Assembly (NCBI RefSeq): GCF_001913705.1
Contig: NZ_MKQD01000034.1
Coordinates: 186,001 to 250,000 of the forward strand
Direction: 5' to 3'
DNA length: 64,000 bases
DNA from: Thalassotalea sp. PP2-459
Lineage (GTDB): Bacteria > Pseudomonadota > Gammaproteobacteria > Enterobacterales > Alteromonadaceae
The position numbers and the translations under genes were made by a program. Within the stretch, counting starts at the first letter, position 1. Every line of letters starts with the position of its first letter. The notes under the pieces were generated by a model. That model was not told where the DNA came from and did not search any database. It saw nothing but the letters and a program-made list of their open reading frames with translations. Below, one piece after another: positions 44,812-53,749 of this stretch.

Positions 44812-46941
44812 TTATTTATTCTTGTTCTCAAGCAGATGAACCACATCTAACGTGGCTTGTGATACTTCAAATAACTCATCTGCTGGAATAGGGCTTGGTT
44901 TGCCGTTTTCAATAGCATCAACAAAGGCTTTAGCGCACGCTTTTTGCCCTTTATCTTGTTGCCATAAATGCATTTTTTTAAAGCCTTTAAAACCGTAACC
45001 TGTCAGTTTACGAAAATTATCTAGCTGCAACACCTTACCTTCAACAAATACCTCAATACGTTCTTTTGGAAAAGATGCCGAACCATTCGCTAAATAATGA
45101 ATAGTACCAAAACTACCATCTTCAAAACCGAGAATAATCGCTACTTTATCATCACAAACAGAAACCGCAGTGTCATTACCCATTTTATGCGCTTGAATTG
45201 ACACTATCTTGCTGCTAGCTAAGTGGCGCATCAGATCAATGAAGTGACATGCTTCCCCTAAAATTCGACCGCCACCAACTTCTGGGTTTTGCGTCCAGTG
45301 ATTTGCAGGAATAACACCGGCATTAACGGTGATGATAAAAGATTTAGGTGCCGATATACCTGATAATAATTGCTTCATTTTAACAATTTGCGGTGCAAAG
45401 CGGCGATTAAAGCCTACCATCAATAATTGCTTTTCAGATTTTTTATATTGTGAGATCACGCTATCGTGTTGCGATTGATTAATCGCCAGAGGCTTTTCGA
45501 CAAAAACATGTTTATTGTTTGCTAATGCTTTATTGATAAATCCGGCATGGCTGTTGTGTTGAGTAACAATAGCAACTGTATTGATTGTTTCATCATTTAA
45601 CATCGCGTCTGTATCGGTTGTTGCTTGTAGAAACCCATTATTTTTGCCATGGATAACACTATTAATACCGGTTGATGTGGCTAATGAATGTAAACACGCA
45701 TCTGCTGCTTTAAATGCGGGTATTAATACGCGAGAAGCATAATTCCCTGCACCAATAAATCCCATTGTTACGCTACTTTTTGTTGCAGATGGTGAGTTAA
45801 GTGTTAAGTGTGTAATTGGGGGACTATTTTCTACTGTTGGGTACGTTAATAAAATCCCTAACGCCGATTTGTTTTCAGAAAGTTCTTGATAGGCATCAAG
45901 GGCCTTGTCAAAAAGATAACGATGGCTAATTAACGGCTTAACATTAAGCTTACCTAGCGACATCATATCTAATATTGCGGTAAAGTTGCGTTGTTCTGTC
46001 CAGCGAACAAAGCCTATAGGGTAGTCTTGTCCCTGGGATTCGTAATTATCATCGTAACGACCTGGGCCGTAGGAACATGACACTTGAAAGCTAAGTTCTT
46101 TTTCGTAAAACTCACTGCGATTTAGTGTTAAACCCGTCACGCCAACAAGCACAATTCTCCCTCGTTTTCGCGACATATTGGCTGCTTGAGATACAGGGTC
46201 ACTTGATGATGTGCTAGCGGTAATAATCACGGCATCAACACCTTGTTGCCGGCTAAATGCAAGCCCTGCTGTCACAGGGTCTTCACCAGCACTTGGGTTA
46301 CATATTTCAGCACCAAATTGTTGGGCAAGTGCAAGTTTCTCGTTATCAAAATCAACGGCTAAAACCCGGCATCCGTTTGCCATTAACAATTGAATCGTTA
46401 ATAGCCCGATTAATCCTGCACCAATCACAACAATATGTTCACCTAAAGTAGGCTTAACTAGGCGAATTCCTTGCAAACCAATTGATGCTAATACGGTAAA
46501 GGCTGCACTTTCATCGTCAACGTTGTCAGGTATTTTAGCGGATAAATGTTTTGCAACTCTCACAACATCTGCATGAGGCCCATTAGAGACGACTCTATCG
46601 CCAATGGCAAAGTTACTTATATTATCGCCGACACTTTTTACATTTCCAACGTGGCAATAACCAAGCGGTAATGGCTGTGCAAGTTTCGATTTAACCGCAT
46701 CGAGCGTGGTAAATACACCGTCGGTTTGAATTTTATCCAATACCATTTTTACTTTATCGGGTTGTTGACGAGCTTTATCAATTAATGATGCTTTGCCAAA
46801 ATCGACTAGCATACGCTCAGTACCTACACTGATTAAGCTCACGCTAGATTCAATCACTAAATGGCCAGCTTTATTTTGTGGTTCAGGCGCCTCAATAATT
46901 GACGTTTCACCATTTCCCATATGTTGTAGTATTTGTTTCAT
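44812..46941 (-). CDS. Bi-domain oxidoreductase: zinc-type dehydrogenase fused to Gfo/Idh/MocA
   Basis: A 709-residue fusion. Residues 1-360 are a medium-chain dehydrogenase (GYCHVGNVKSVG, then nucleotide loop VVIGAGLIGLLTIQL). Residues about 390-709 are a Gfo/Idh/MocA oxidoreductase (MGFIGAGNYASRVLIPAF, HVFVEKPLAIN, and GGGRILGEACHFIDL with the catalytic His and Asp). The MDR half lacks an evident structural-zinc four-Cys lobe. It probably makes an unusual deoxy or keto sugar nucleotide for the repeat unit. The fusion is recurrent in O-antigen loci with heparinase-like genes. It lies 6 bases after the polymerase gene. Confidence 0.88.
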   Translation of the reverse strand: MKQILQHMGNGETSIIEAPEPQNKAGHLVIESSVSLISVGTERMLVDFGKASLIDKARQQPDKVKMVLDKIQTDGVFTTLDAVKSKLAQPLPLGYCHVGNVKSVGDNISNFAIGDRVVSNGPHADVVRVAKHLSAKIPDNVDDESAAFTVLASIGLQGIRLVKPTLGEHIVVIGAGLIGLLTIQLLMANGCRVLAVDFDNEKLALAQQFGAEICNPSAGEDPVTAGLAFSRQQGVDAVIITASTSSSDPVSQAANMSRKRGRIVLVGVTGLTLNRSEFYEKELSFQVSCSYGPGRYDDNYESQGQDYPIGFVRWTEQRNFTAILDMMSLGKLNVKPLISHRYLFDKALDAYQELSENKSALGILLTYPTVENSPPITHLTLNSPSATKSSVTMGFIGAGNYASRVLIPAFKAADACLHSLATSTGINSVIHGKNNGFLQATTDTDAMLNDETINTVAIVTQHNSHAGFINKALANNKHVFVEKPLAINQSQHDSVISQYKKSEKQLLMVGFNRRFAPQIVKMKQLLSGISAPKSFIITVNAGVIPANHWTQNPEVGGGRILGEACHFIDLMRHLASSKIVSIQAHKMGNDTAVSVCDDKVAIILGFEDGSFGTIHYLANGSASFPKERIEVFVEGKVLQLDNFRKLTGYGFKGFKKMHLWQQDKGQKACAKAFVDAIENGKPSPIPADELFEVSQATLDVVHLLENKNK

Positions 46942-46947
46942 TATTGA

Positions 46948-48264
46948 TTAGCTCTTGATATGCCTTGTTGCTATATAAAGGATTAAAAATGGCACAATAG
47001 AGAAAATATATCGTGCAAAAAAACCGAGGAATTCAGCATACATAAATTGTGCTGAAAACATAACGACAGAAAATAAAAAAATTAGTCGAATTATAGGCGA
47101 CTGCTGCCTTTTTAATTTAAAAAGCATTAAGCTTAACGTAGCAGCAAAAATTAAACTTCCAACCAACGCACCAATGCGACCAAAGTTCATCATTAATTCG
47201 GTATAAAGCCCTGTAGTAAGTGAGGAATTACCTTTTCTACCTACAACGTAAGAGCCTGGGTAAATTGCATTTTTTAGACGTGGCCCAGCTCCTACTGGCT
47301 TTTTTGGCCAAATAGAGCGTGGAATAAAGTTAGCAAAACCTGCTAGATAGGTGATGCCAAGCTCCAAATCTTGTTCGTTTTCCATTAACCAAACAATGTT
47401 TTCGTGGTTACCAAATGCACCATTAAGGGAATTGATAAGACCATACTCTGTTGTTTGAGTATTTAATGTACTTGCTTTGCTACGCATTTTGCCAATGGTA
47501 TGTAGTGCAAAAACAATACTTAATATCACAAAAAGTAATGAAACGGTTTTGCGTAACTGGCTAAAAGTGAGGTGCCCTGCATACTTGCGATTAAACGATA
47601 GCGAAAAAGATAATAAACTAATAATTAAAAGAAAAAGTGAATTTCTATTACTGTTGATACCATAATAAGTTGCTGCTAAAACCAATGAAACAATGAACCC
47701 GACTAAGCTAATTTTATTTATCCAAAAGCTTTTTTTTCCATGATAAAAAACAAAGAAAAATAGCAGACATGACACGTATGTCCAATGGGCAAGTAACAAA
47801 CTAAGCCCGTTACCAACTCCCATTGATATTCGATCAGTGATGTAATTTTCGTAGCCTAATGTGAGTATGTGTATGATGTTTTTTCCTGCATAATAAGCAC
47901 CGACTAAAAAAATAACTGTTGTCACTTGCAACGCTCTTTTTAGAAAAGTGTGGCTTAAATTAAAGTGTAATAGCTCTGGCTTTTCATCGACTGGAAAACA
48001 AGACAGCCCAAAGATAAAAACAGCATGAAGCAAAGCAACAAAAAGTAATGAAAAAATGTATGGTTGGAGATCGTACTCAACGTTGTATCTAAAGTAACTT
48101 ACGTCCCATTGCAGTAGTGGCATCATTAGATGGATCAGAAAGAAAAAGATTGTTGATAAAACAATAGGACTATTAAATAAACGTGCTACACCTAAGTTAT
48201 AGACTCTAAAAAGGGCAATAAAGAGAAAAAATATACTTAATGTTAAGAACAATGAAGTTACCAT
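46948..48264 (-). CDS. Oligosaccharide repeat-unit polymerase (Wzy-like)
   Basis: A 438-residue membrane protein with about ten to eleven spans and a large periplasmic loop around residues 270-345 (MRSKASTLNTQTTEYGL, then FIPRSIWPKKPVGAGPR), which is the pattern of Wzy and related O-antigen polymerases. The phrase FIPRSIWPKKP is common in this family. It would join lipid-linked repeats in the periplasm. Together with the flippase two genes upstream it makes region C a Wzx/Wzy-dependent pathway. Sequence is too divergent to name the linkage. Confidence 0.85.
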   Translation of the reverse strand: MVTSLFLTLSIFFLFIALFRVYNLGVARLFNSPIVLSTIFFFLIHLMMPLLQWDVSYFRYNVEYDLQPYIFSLLFVALLHAVFIFGLSCFPVDEKPELLHFNLSHTFLKRALQVTTVIFLVGAYYAGKNIIHILTLGYENYITDRISMGVGNGLSLLLAHWTYVSCLLFFFVFYHGKKSFWINKISLVGFIVSLVLAATYYGINSNRNSLFLLIISLLSFSLSFNRKYAGHLTFSQLRKTVSLLFVILSIVFALHTIGKMRSKASTLNTQTTEYGLINSLNGAFGNHENIVWLMENEQDLELGITYLAGFANFIPRSIWPKKPVGAGPRLKNAIYPGSYVVGRKGNSSLTTGLYTELMMNFGRIGALVGSLIFAATLSLMLFKLKRQQSPIIRLIFLFSVVMFSAQFMYAEFLGFFARYIFSIVPFLILYIATRHIKS

Positions 48265-48298
48265 AAAAGTATGATTCCTTTATATGACTTGCTAATAA

Positions 48299-49414
48299 TC
48301 AACATATTGCCTTATTAAATAAGTCGTGTAATTGTTGTTCAAAACATACTGGTTGCGTGCCCGAGCAGTTTGTTTGCTGTTCTTTAAATGTTGTTAATTT
48401 TTGCCTAAGTATTTTTATCAATAGATCAGTATCATGATACGGTACCATAATTGTTCCTGGATACTTTCGAAGTGATTTAGCGGTTTTTACTTCTGAGTTT
48501 ACAATGATGTTTGTATTGGTGCTAAGTGCATCCCCCCATTTGTTCGATTGAGCAAATTTATTAATTTCGATAGCTGGATCATAGTAGGTTAAGACGTAAT
48601 CAGAAGAGAAGTAAGACGCTAAAGCCATTGCATTTGACACTTTACCAAGGTAGCTAACATTATCGAGTGATATCAATTCCTGAGCAGCTTTACAATCGAC
48701 TTTACCTGCGACAATAAATTTAATCTCATCTGATTGAAATTTATTGGCTATATATAAGGCAGCATTCATTCCCCTATCTTTGCCAAGCCAGCCATTTATA
48801 TTAATAATGATCTTCGACGTTGGCCAATTATTTTCACGGTACAGTTTCTTTGCTTTAGATAACTCTTCTCTTGAGGGGGTATTTTTTAACGTGAACATAT
48901 TTTTTGACAACTGTTTATACCTATCTTCGCCAGGGATCACATGCATTAAGACGCGTGTTGAAGTATATTCTTCTAATGCTTGAATACATCGTTTAATAAA
49001 ACTGGGAAAGGGAAAAACGAGTGAAAACCTATCAGCATCATCGAAGATAATGTCAAACTTTCTGATTTTAGCTGCTAACAGTGCCGGAAAAGCTGTTTCA
49101 AATCCTAAGGCCCAAATAGGAGAGTTATCTTTTCTTAATAGGCAGTAACCAAATACACGAAGCATCCACCATATATAAAGAAGTTTAGTCAATTTACCGC
49201 CATAGCCCCCGCCAGTAATAAGAGCTTTAGTTTCGATTTTATGCGTTGGTAATTCTTTTTCTATTGCTTCACTTGCGTCTCTTATCCAAGCAATATGCTT
49301 AAGCGAGTTAACTTTTTTATCATTGAATAAAAAGTTTGCTAGTTTAAAGAGCCTAGTTCTATTGGATAATGAGGATACCGGAGCGATAATCGTGAAAGTC
49401 GTTTTTATACACAT
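48299..49414 (-). CDS. Glycosyltransferase, probably GT4/GT-B
   Basis: A 371-residue protein with a GT-B layout: an N-terminal half holding GGGYGGKLTKLLYIWWML near residues 88-105, and a C-terminal half with IININGWLGKDRGMNAALYIA, DNVSYLGKVS and a donor-side acidic region (YDPAIEINKFAQSNKWGDA). These are the positions of the GT4 nucleotide-sugar site. It lacks a signal peptide. It overlaps the flippase gene by 10 bases. Donor and acceptor unknown, but a cytoplasmic step of repeat-unit assembly fits its place. Confidence 0.78.
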   Translation of the reverse strand: MCIKTTFTIIAPVSSLSNRTRLFKLANFLFNDKKVNSLKHIAWIRDASEAIEKELPTHKIETKALITGGGYGGKLTKLLYIWWMLRVFGYCLLRKDNSPIWALGFETAFPALLAAKIRKFDIIFDDADRFSLVFPFPSFIKRCIQALEEYTSTRVLMHVIPGEDRYKQLSKNMFTLKNTPSREELSKAKKLYRENNWPTSKIIININGWLGKDRGMNAALYIANKFQSDEIKFIVAGKVDCKAAQELISLDNVSYLGKVSNAMALASYFSSDYVLTYYDPAIEINKFAQSNKWGDALSTNTNIIVNSEVKTAKSLRKYPGTIMVPYHDTDLLIKILRQKLTTFKEQQTNCSGTQPVCFEQQLHDLFNKAIC

Positions 49415-50613
49415 AGCTTTTCTTTTTCAATTAGGGCTAAACGTGCATATCTTTGGGAAACAAAGGCGCGCACGCTCCAATGTATTGCTGTTGTTGCACT
49501 TATTGAGGTAAATAGAATGTATATTGGCAAGCTTTTAGTTAACAAAAGGTAAATAATAGTTAGATAAGTCAACATGAACAGCCAGTTAAGCTTAGCGGTA
49601 AAGGCTAGTGTCTCATGACGGGCAAAAAGACCTAGGCAAATTGAAGATACAGTATAACTTCCTCTTGCAATACACATTATAAAGATAGAGATAATTATGC
49701 TTGGTTCTAATTGAATTCCTTTATCTTGGTAATATAGCTTGTAGATAAGAAAACCGAAGGCAATTGATAAAGTAGATAAAGCAATGGAAACTATAAAAAG
49801 TTTCACGGAGTAAGCTTTAAAAGTGTGTAAAGTAAATACATCCATTGTTTTTATTTTGGGTGCAAGGTAGAAACCGAAAAAACCAAAAAAACTAATGGCA
49901 ATAGAACTGAACATAACGAAGTGTGTATAAAGAATATAGGCTGTCTTTTGGTGACCCAATGCGTTAATAAGCATTTGTTCACCATAAATTGCAACAACCA
50001 GTGTTATATTGTGAAAAAAAAATGCAAGTCCAACGTTACGATGATTAGATTCTTGAATCGTATTGTGTGTTATTGTTTTGTTAATTATTTTCGTTTTGTT
50101 CAAGTAATAAAGAGAAAACAATAGCAAAATACTTAAGCTAGCGGTGAACCAAGACTCAACATTTAAAAGTGATAAAACCATACAAGTTAATATTGCAATC
50201 TTCCAGCCATTAGTTGCTAATTGTGCAAGTGTTAATAAATGATTCGCGCGAAATATGGCTGAAATCATGGTTAAAATACTAAGAAAATAAACACTCATTA
50301 TTAGCTGTAAAGTGCTGATGGCTAATGTTAAAAATACAGTAGAAGCAATGTAAAGAATGCAACAAACCAGAGTGCTTTGGACTAGAAAAGCAATGAATAT
50401 CTTTTTGCTTTGATTGGGTGTTCGTATGATTACCTGATCTAACCCCAGAATGCAGACACTGGCAGCGATAAAAAGGGTTGATTTATAGAAGGCCCATTGT
50501 GTCACTATATCGCTAGGGTAATTTGCGACTATATATAAATCAGCAAGAAAAAATGACAATAAACCAAGGCCATACAAGCCAAAGCTCAACACTAGTTGCT
50601 TATTAACGTTCAC
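49405..50613 (-). CDS. Polysaccharide flippase-like membrane protein (Wzx)
   Basis: A 402-residue membrane protein with about eleven to twelve spans, matching the MOP exporter layout. The N-terminal half (LYGLGLLSFFLADLYIVAN) and a central loop are like capsule Wzx proteins, though divergence is high, as is normal for this family. It should flip the repeat unit to the Wzy-like polymerase. It overlaps the acetyltransferase gene by 11 bases and the glycosyltransferase by 10. This is the second flippase of the window; the first is at base 1. Confidence 0.75.
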   Translation of the reverse strand: MNVNKQLVLSFGLYGLGLLSFFLADLYIVANYPSDIVTQWAFYKSTLFIAASVCILGLDQVIIRTPNQSKKIFIAFLVQSTLVCCILYIASTVFLTLAISTLQLIMSVYFLSILTMISAIFRANHLLTLAQLATNGWKIAILTCMVLSLLNVESWFTASLSILLLFSLYYLNKTKIINKTITHNTIQESNHRNVGLAFFFHNITLVVAIYGEQMLINALGHQKTAYILYTHFVMFSSIAISFFGFFGFYLAPKIKTMDVFTLHTFKAYSVKLFIVSIALSTLSIAFGFLIYKLYYQDKGIQLEPSIIISIFIMCIARGSYTVSSICLGLFARHETLAFTAKLNWLFMLTYLTIIYLLLTKSLPIYILFTSISATTAIHWSVRAFVSQRYARLALIEKEKLCV

Positions 50614-51133
50614 CTATCCGCCTTTCACCTACTTTGACAGCTGGATTACCAGCATAGATTCCAAACGATTCAGCGTTTTTTGTTAGTACTGCCCCTGCTG
50701 CAATAATAGCGCCTTGTCCAATGAAGTCGACAGATGGGAGAATAATGGCATTTGCACCGATCCAACTGTACTTTTCGATATGAATCGCTGAAAAAGTAAC
50801 GCCGTTTAAACGCCAATTTGTTTCGCCATCATGTATATTGTGATTGTGCGTATATATTTTTGCACCTTCAGAAATTGAAACTTGCTCTTCGATATGCACA
50901 CCACCCGAAAAATCGATATACACATCTTTGCCGATATGAATGCTACTTGAAAGTATTAATTTACTATTATTATTTTTATGCGCTTTGACGATAGTAACTC
51001 TTGTGTCTACATGTAATTCATGAGCGTTAAAATATTTCCGATATAACCACCAACGAATGCGGCGTAAGCCTGGGGCTGAAAATATAGAAAAATCTTTAAG
51101 TAGCAATATGAGTAACTTTAAAACAATGTTCAT
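50603..51133 (-). CDS. Hexapeptide-repeat acyltransferase (WcaF/MaA-like)
   Basis: A 176-residue acyltransferase with a left-handed beta-helix (IHIGKDVYIDFSGGVHIEEQVSISEGAKIYTH and later IIAAGAVLTKNAESFGIYAGNPAVKVG). The end SFGIYAGNPA(V)KVG is the classic capsular acetyltransferase tail. It probably O-acetylates a sugar of the repeat unit in the cytoplasm. It is the first gene of the - operon of region C, so its promoter should be in 51134-51297. That gap also has two near-identical 15-base direct repeats. Confidence 0.85.
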   Translation of the reverse strand: MNIVLKLLILLLKDFSIFSAPGLRRIRWWLYRKYFNAHELHVDTRVTIVKAHKNNNSKLILSSSIHIGKDVYIDFSGGVHIEEQVSISEGAKIYTHNHNIHDGETNWRLNGVTFSAIHIEKYSWIGANAIILPSVDFIGQGAIIAAGAVLTKNAESFGIYAGNPAVKVGERRIGER

Positions 51134-51151
51134 GAGTTATTATTATTTTGT

Positions 51152-51292
51152 AAATAGCGTGCTTATATTTACAGAAGTTACAGTAAAAAGGAATGCCTTG
51201 TCACTTGTTTAGCTTATATAAGATGCTTTTATTGAGGGGAGTTTACTTTCAATGACTATATGGCGAGTATAGTTGGCAAATAGCGTGTTTAT
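51152..51292. repeat. Two near-identical 15-bp direct repeats
   Basis: AAATAGCGTGCTTAT at 51152-51166 and AAATAGCGTGTTTAT at 51278-51292 differ at one base. They are 126 bases apart, which is twelve turns of B-DNA, in the gap upstream of the capsule operon and downstream of the AraC gene. Operator pair or chance is undecided. Confidence 0.3.
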
Positions 51293-51297
51293 CACCT

Positions 51298-52173
51298 CTA
51301 CGCAAGCACAACATTTTTCCCTGCATAGATTTTGCGAAATTCGCTCGGTTTCATTGCTTTAAATTGTAAAAATCGGCGATTGAAATTGGAAATATTATTA
51401 AAACCACAAGTATCACTAATGGTGTAAATTGGCTTTTGACTATTTATCAATAACGAACATGCCTTGCTAATACGTAATTGATTAACAAACTCAGTGAATG
51501 TTTGCTCAGTGCGGTGCTTAAAAAAACGATGAAAATGGTTGGTGCTCATATGTACTAATTCTGCAAGGTGTTCCGCACGAATAGTTTCGGTGTAATGTTC
51601 ATGGATGTAACGAATAACTTTATCCAATTTATCGGTTGAAGGATCAGAGGTGAGCACAACGCTGTAGCCACTGCTTGATAATGGCTTTTTATCAGGATCA
51701 TTGGCCATAATATCTAATATGTTAAGTAAGCCGATGAATCGTGTGCTAGCGTCAGCATTTTGCATGGTTGAAAATACCTTAGCGGCATTAACAACGGCTT
51801 GTTTACCAAAGGTTATCCCTCTTTTTGACAACGATAGCAGTGGTTTGAATTTTTCTAAATCAGGCATACCAAATACAAGACTTTCTAGCCAGCTGATAGG
51901 GAGTTGAGCCACATAAACTTGCTGCTTTTTCCCTTTGACGGCAGGGGAAGAACACCAAGTATGGGGTAAATGAGGCCCGAGAAAAGCCATATCAAATTCA
52001 TCGTAGTCATCAATATTGTCACCCACATAACGTTGACCTTTGCTATTCAGCGTTAATGCTATTTCGTACTCAGGATGGTAATGCCAATGAAAACCAATAT
52101 GTTCTTGCTCATATAACCAATAACGCCATGAGGAATTTTCGGAAGGAATAATTTTTTCAAATAATAATTTCAT
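51298..52173 (-). CDS. AraC family transcription regulator of the GlcNAc cluster
   Basis: A 291-residue AraC-type regulator: an N-terminal cupin-like sensor (residues about 10-110; HWHYHPEYEIALTLNSKGQRYVGD) and a C-terminal double helix-turn-helix (about 190-288; IRAEHLAELVHMSTNHFHRFFKHRT, then ISDTCGFNNISNFNRRFLQFKAMKPSEFRK). It is divergent from nagX over 331 bases, so it probably controls the GlcNAc uptake and hydrolysis genes and itself. Two pairs of direct repeats in the gap are fit to be its sites. GlcNAc clusters of related bacteria usually use LacI or GntR-type control, so this would be a variation. Confidence 0.88.
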   Translation of the reverse strand: MKLLFEKIIPSENSSWRYWLYEQEHIGFHWHYHPEYEIALTLNSKGQRYVGDNIDDYDEFDMAFLGPHLPHTWCSSPAVKGKKQQVYVAQLPISWLESLVFGMPDLEKFKPLLSLSKRGITFGKQAVVNAAKVFSTMQNADASTRFIGLLNILDIMANDPDKKPLSSSGYSVVLTSDPSTDKLDKVIRYIHEHYTETIRAEHLAELVHMSTNHFHRFFKHRTEQTFTEFVNQLRISKACSLLINSQKPIYTISDTCGFNNISNFNRRFLQFKAMKPSEFRKIYAGKNVVLA

Positions 52174-52201
52174 GGTGTTAGTGGTGTTACGAGTGCTAAT
52201 A

Positions 52202-52231
52202 GAAAAGTATCAGTAAATGATGGAAAAGTAT
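52202..52231. promoter_or_regulatory. Direct repeat with 21-bp period near the AraC gene start
   Basis: GAAAAGTAT occurs at 52202-52210 and again at 52223-52231, a period of 21 bases or two helical turns. It lies 29-58 bases upstream of the AraC start. That is the classic spacing of two AraC-family half-sites on one DNA face, so autoregulation is plausible. Confidence 0.4.
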
Positions 52232-52264
52232 ATCAATAGATGATTGATACCCAGCACACTAGTA

Positions 52265-52366
52265 TTCAGCACGTTTTTATTGATCGTTTACATTCAAACA
52301 CTGAATATTTTAAGCATCGTTAAAGGTATTGTTGCAGTGAAGATATTGTTCAGCACGTTTATATTG
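52265..52366. promoter_or_regulatory. 18-bp direct repeats 84 bp apart in the AraC/nagX gap
   Basis: TTCAGCACGTTTTTATTG (52265-52282) and TTCAGCACGTTTATATTG (52349-52366) match at 17 of 18 bases. The 84-base distance is eight helical turns, so both could be bound by one regulator with looping. The rest of the 331-base gap shows no coding potential. The nagX start is at 52505, with GGAGAA as its ribosome site. Confidence 0.5.
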
Positions 52367-52504
52367 TGGTTGAGAGATAATATGTTCAAAACGGATTTAA
52401 TGGTTAACACTGGATGAGGCAAGGACTGTAAGGTGACTTCCAGAATATGTATAACACTCACCTCATAAATTAAATGTACTTAACTATTAAGTTTGGAGAA
52501 AATA

Positions 52505-53581
52505 GTGCAACGTTATATCGCTCTTGATGCCTTCCGTGGGCTCACCATCGCTTTGATGATTCTGGTTAATACGCCTGGCACATGGTCACATGTTTATGCG
52601 CCGTTACTACATGCAAAATGGCATGGATTGACCCCAACAGATCTGGTTTTTCCATTCTTTATGTTTATTGTCGGTTCAGCAATGTTTTTCGCTTTTAAAA
52701 AAGTCGATTTTCAATTAGATGCCCCATTAGCCTTTAAAGTGATCAAGCGAGGGTTTTTAATCTTTTTAATCGGTTTTTTACTCAACATCTATCCTTTCAC
52801 TGGCGATCCTGATACGTGGCGCATTATGGGCGTGTTACAACGTATTGGTATTGCTTACATTTTTGCTGCTTTTATTGTGCTGCTATTTAGACAGCGTGGG
52901 GTGTTAATTACTTCTGCTCTTATCCTTGTTGGCTATCACTTTTTGTTAATGACGGTCGGTGAAGGGGCTTACACATTAGAGAGTAATTTAGTACGCCAAG
53001 TTGATATTGCTGTGTTAGGAGCTAATCATATTTATGGTGGCTTCGGCGTACCGTTTGATCCCGAAGGGCTCGTGAGTACGATACCTGCGATTGTCAGTGC
53101 TTTATTTGGCTTTGAAATTACTCGCTTTATTAGTCAAATAAACGATAAACGTGATTCTATGATTAAGCTCATTCAACTAGGTTTTCTAGCGCTTATTGCT
53201 GGCTTGGCCCTAGACTTCGTTATACCTATTAATAAAGCATTATGGACAAGCTCCTACGTCATTTATACGGCAGGTTATGCTTGTTTAACCTTAGCGGTTT
53301 TTGTTTATCTGATTGATATTAAAAAATATGAAAAGCCAGTTAAACCTTTATTAGTATACGGCACAAATCCATTGTTTATTTATGTGTTGTCTTGGGTTTG
53401 GGTAGCAAGTTATAACTTTTTCCCTGTTGGTGACGGGACTATTCATCACTTTATGTTTAATAGCTTAGCTATTGTTTTTCCTGAAAAATTCGCCTCATTT
53501 TTGTTTGCCTTTTTGCATGTTGTGTTTTTCTGGTGGTGTTCAAAATGGTTATACGAACGCAATATCTTTATAAAAATATAA
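52505..53581 (+). CDS. nagX: NagX: predicted inner-membrane acyltransferase-like protein
   Basis: A 358-residue membrane protein with about ten spans of the DUF5009/HGSNAT-like family. The signature YIALDAFRGLTIALMILVN opens it, followed by WHGLTPTDLVFPFFMFIVGSAM with the conserved His and Asp. NagX is a regular part of marine GlcNAc-use clusters, where it is suspected to acetylate glucosamine or assist uptake. GTG at 52505 is preceded 5 bases away by GGAG; a TTG at 52493 sits inside that site and is unlikely. It heads the + strand GlcNAc operon. Confidence 0.85.
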   Translation: MQRYIALDAFRGLTIALMILVNTPGTWSHVYAPLLHAKWHGLTPTDLVFPFFMFIVGSAMFFAFKKVDFQLDAPLAFKVIKRGFLIFLIGFLLNIYPFTGDPDTWRIMGVLQRIGIAYIFAAFIVLLFRQRGVLITSALILVGYHFLLMTVGEGAYTLESNLVRQVDIAVLGANHIYGGFGVPFDPEGLVSTIPAIVSALFGFEITRFISQINDKRDSMIKLIQLGFLALIAGLALDFVIPINKALWTSSYVIYTAGYACLTLAVFVYLIDIKKYEKPVKPLLVYGTNPLFIYVLSWVWVASYNFFPVGDGTIHHFMFNSLAIVFPEKFASFLFAFLHVVFFWWCSKWLYERNIFIKI

Positions 53582-53749
53582 CAAATTGAGTGGAAGGTTT
53601 TTGAAAAAGTATGTGAGCGTGAACTGAAAATGTCGGTAAGCATGAAAACTTTTCTACTGGTGAACAAGTGAGTAATACAGTAAAACTAAAGTGTGTTTCA
53701 AATAATTAACACGCTGATGGAATATTAATATAACAATAAGGACACTTAC

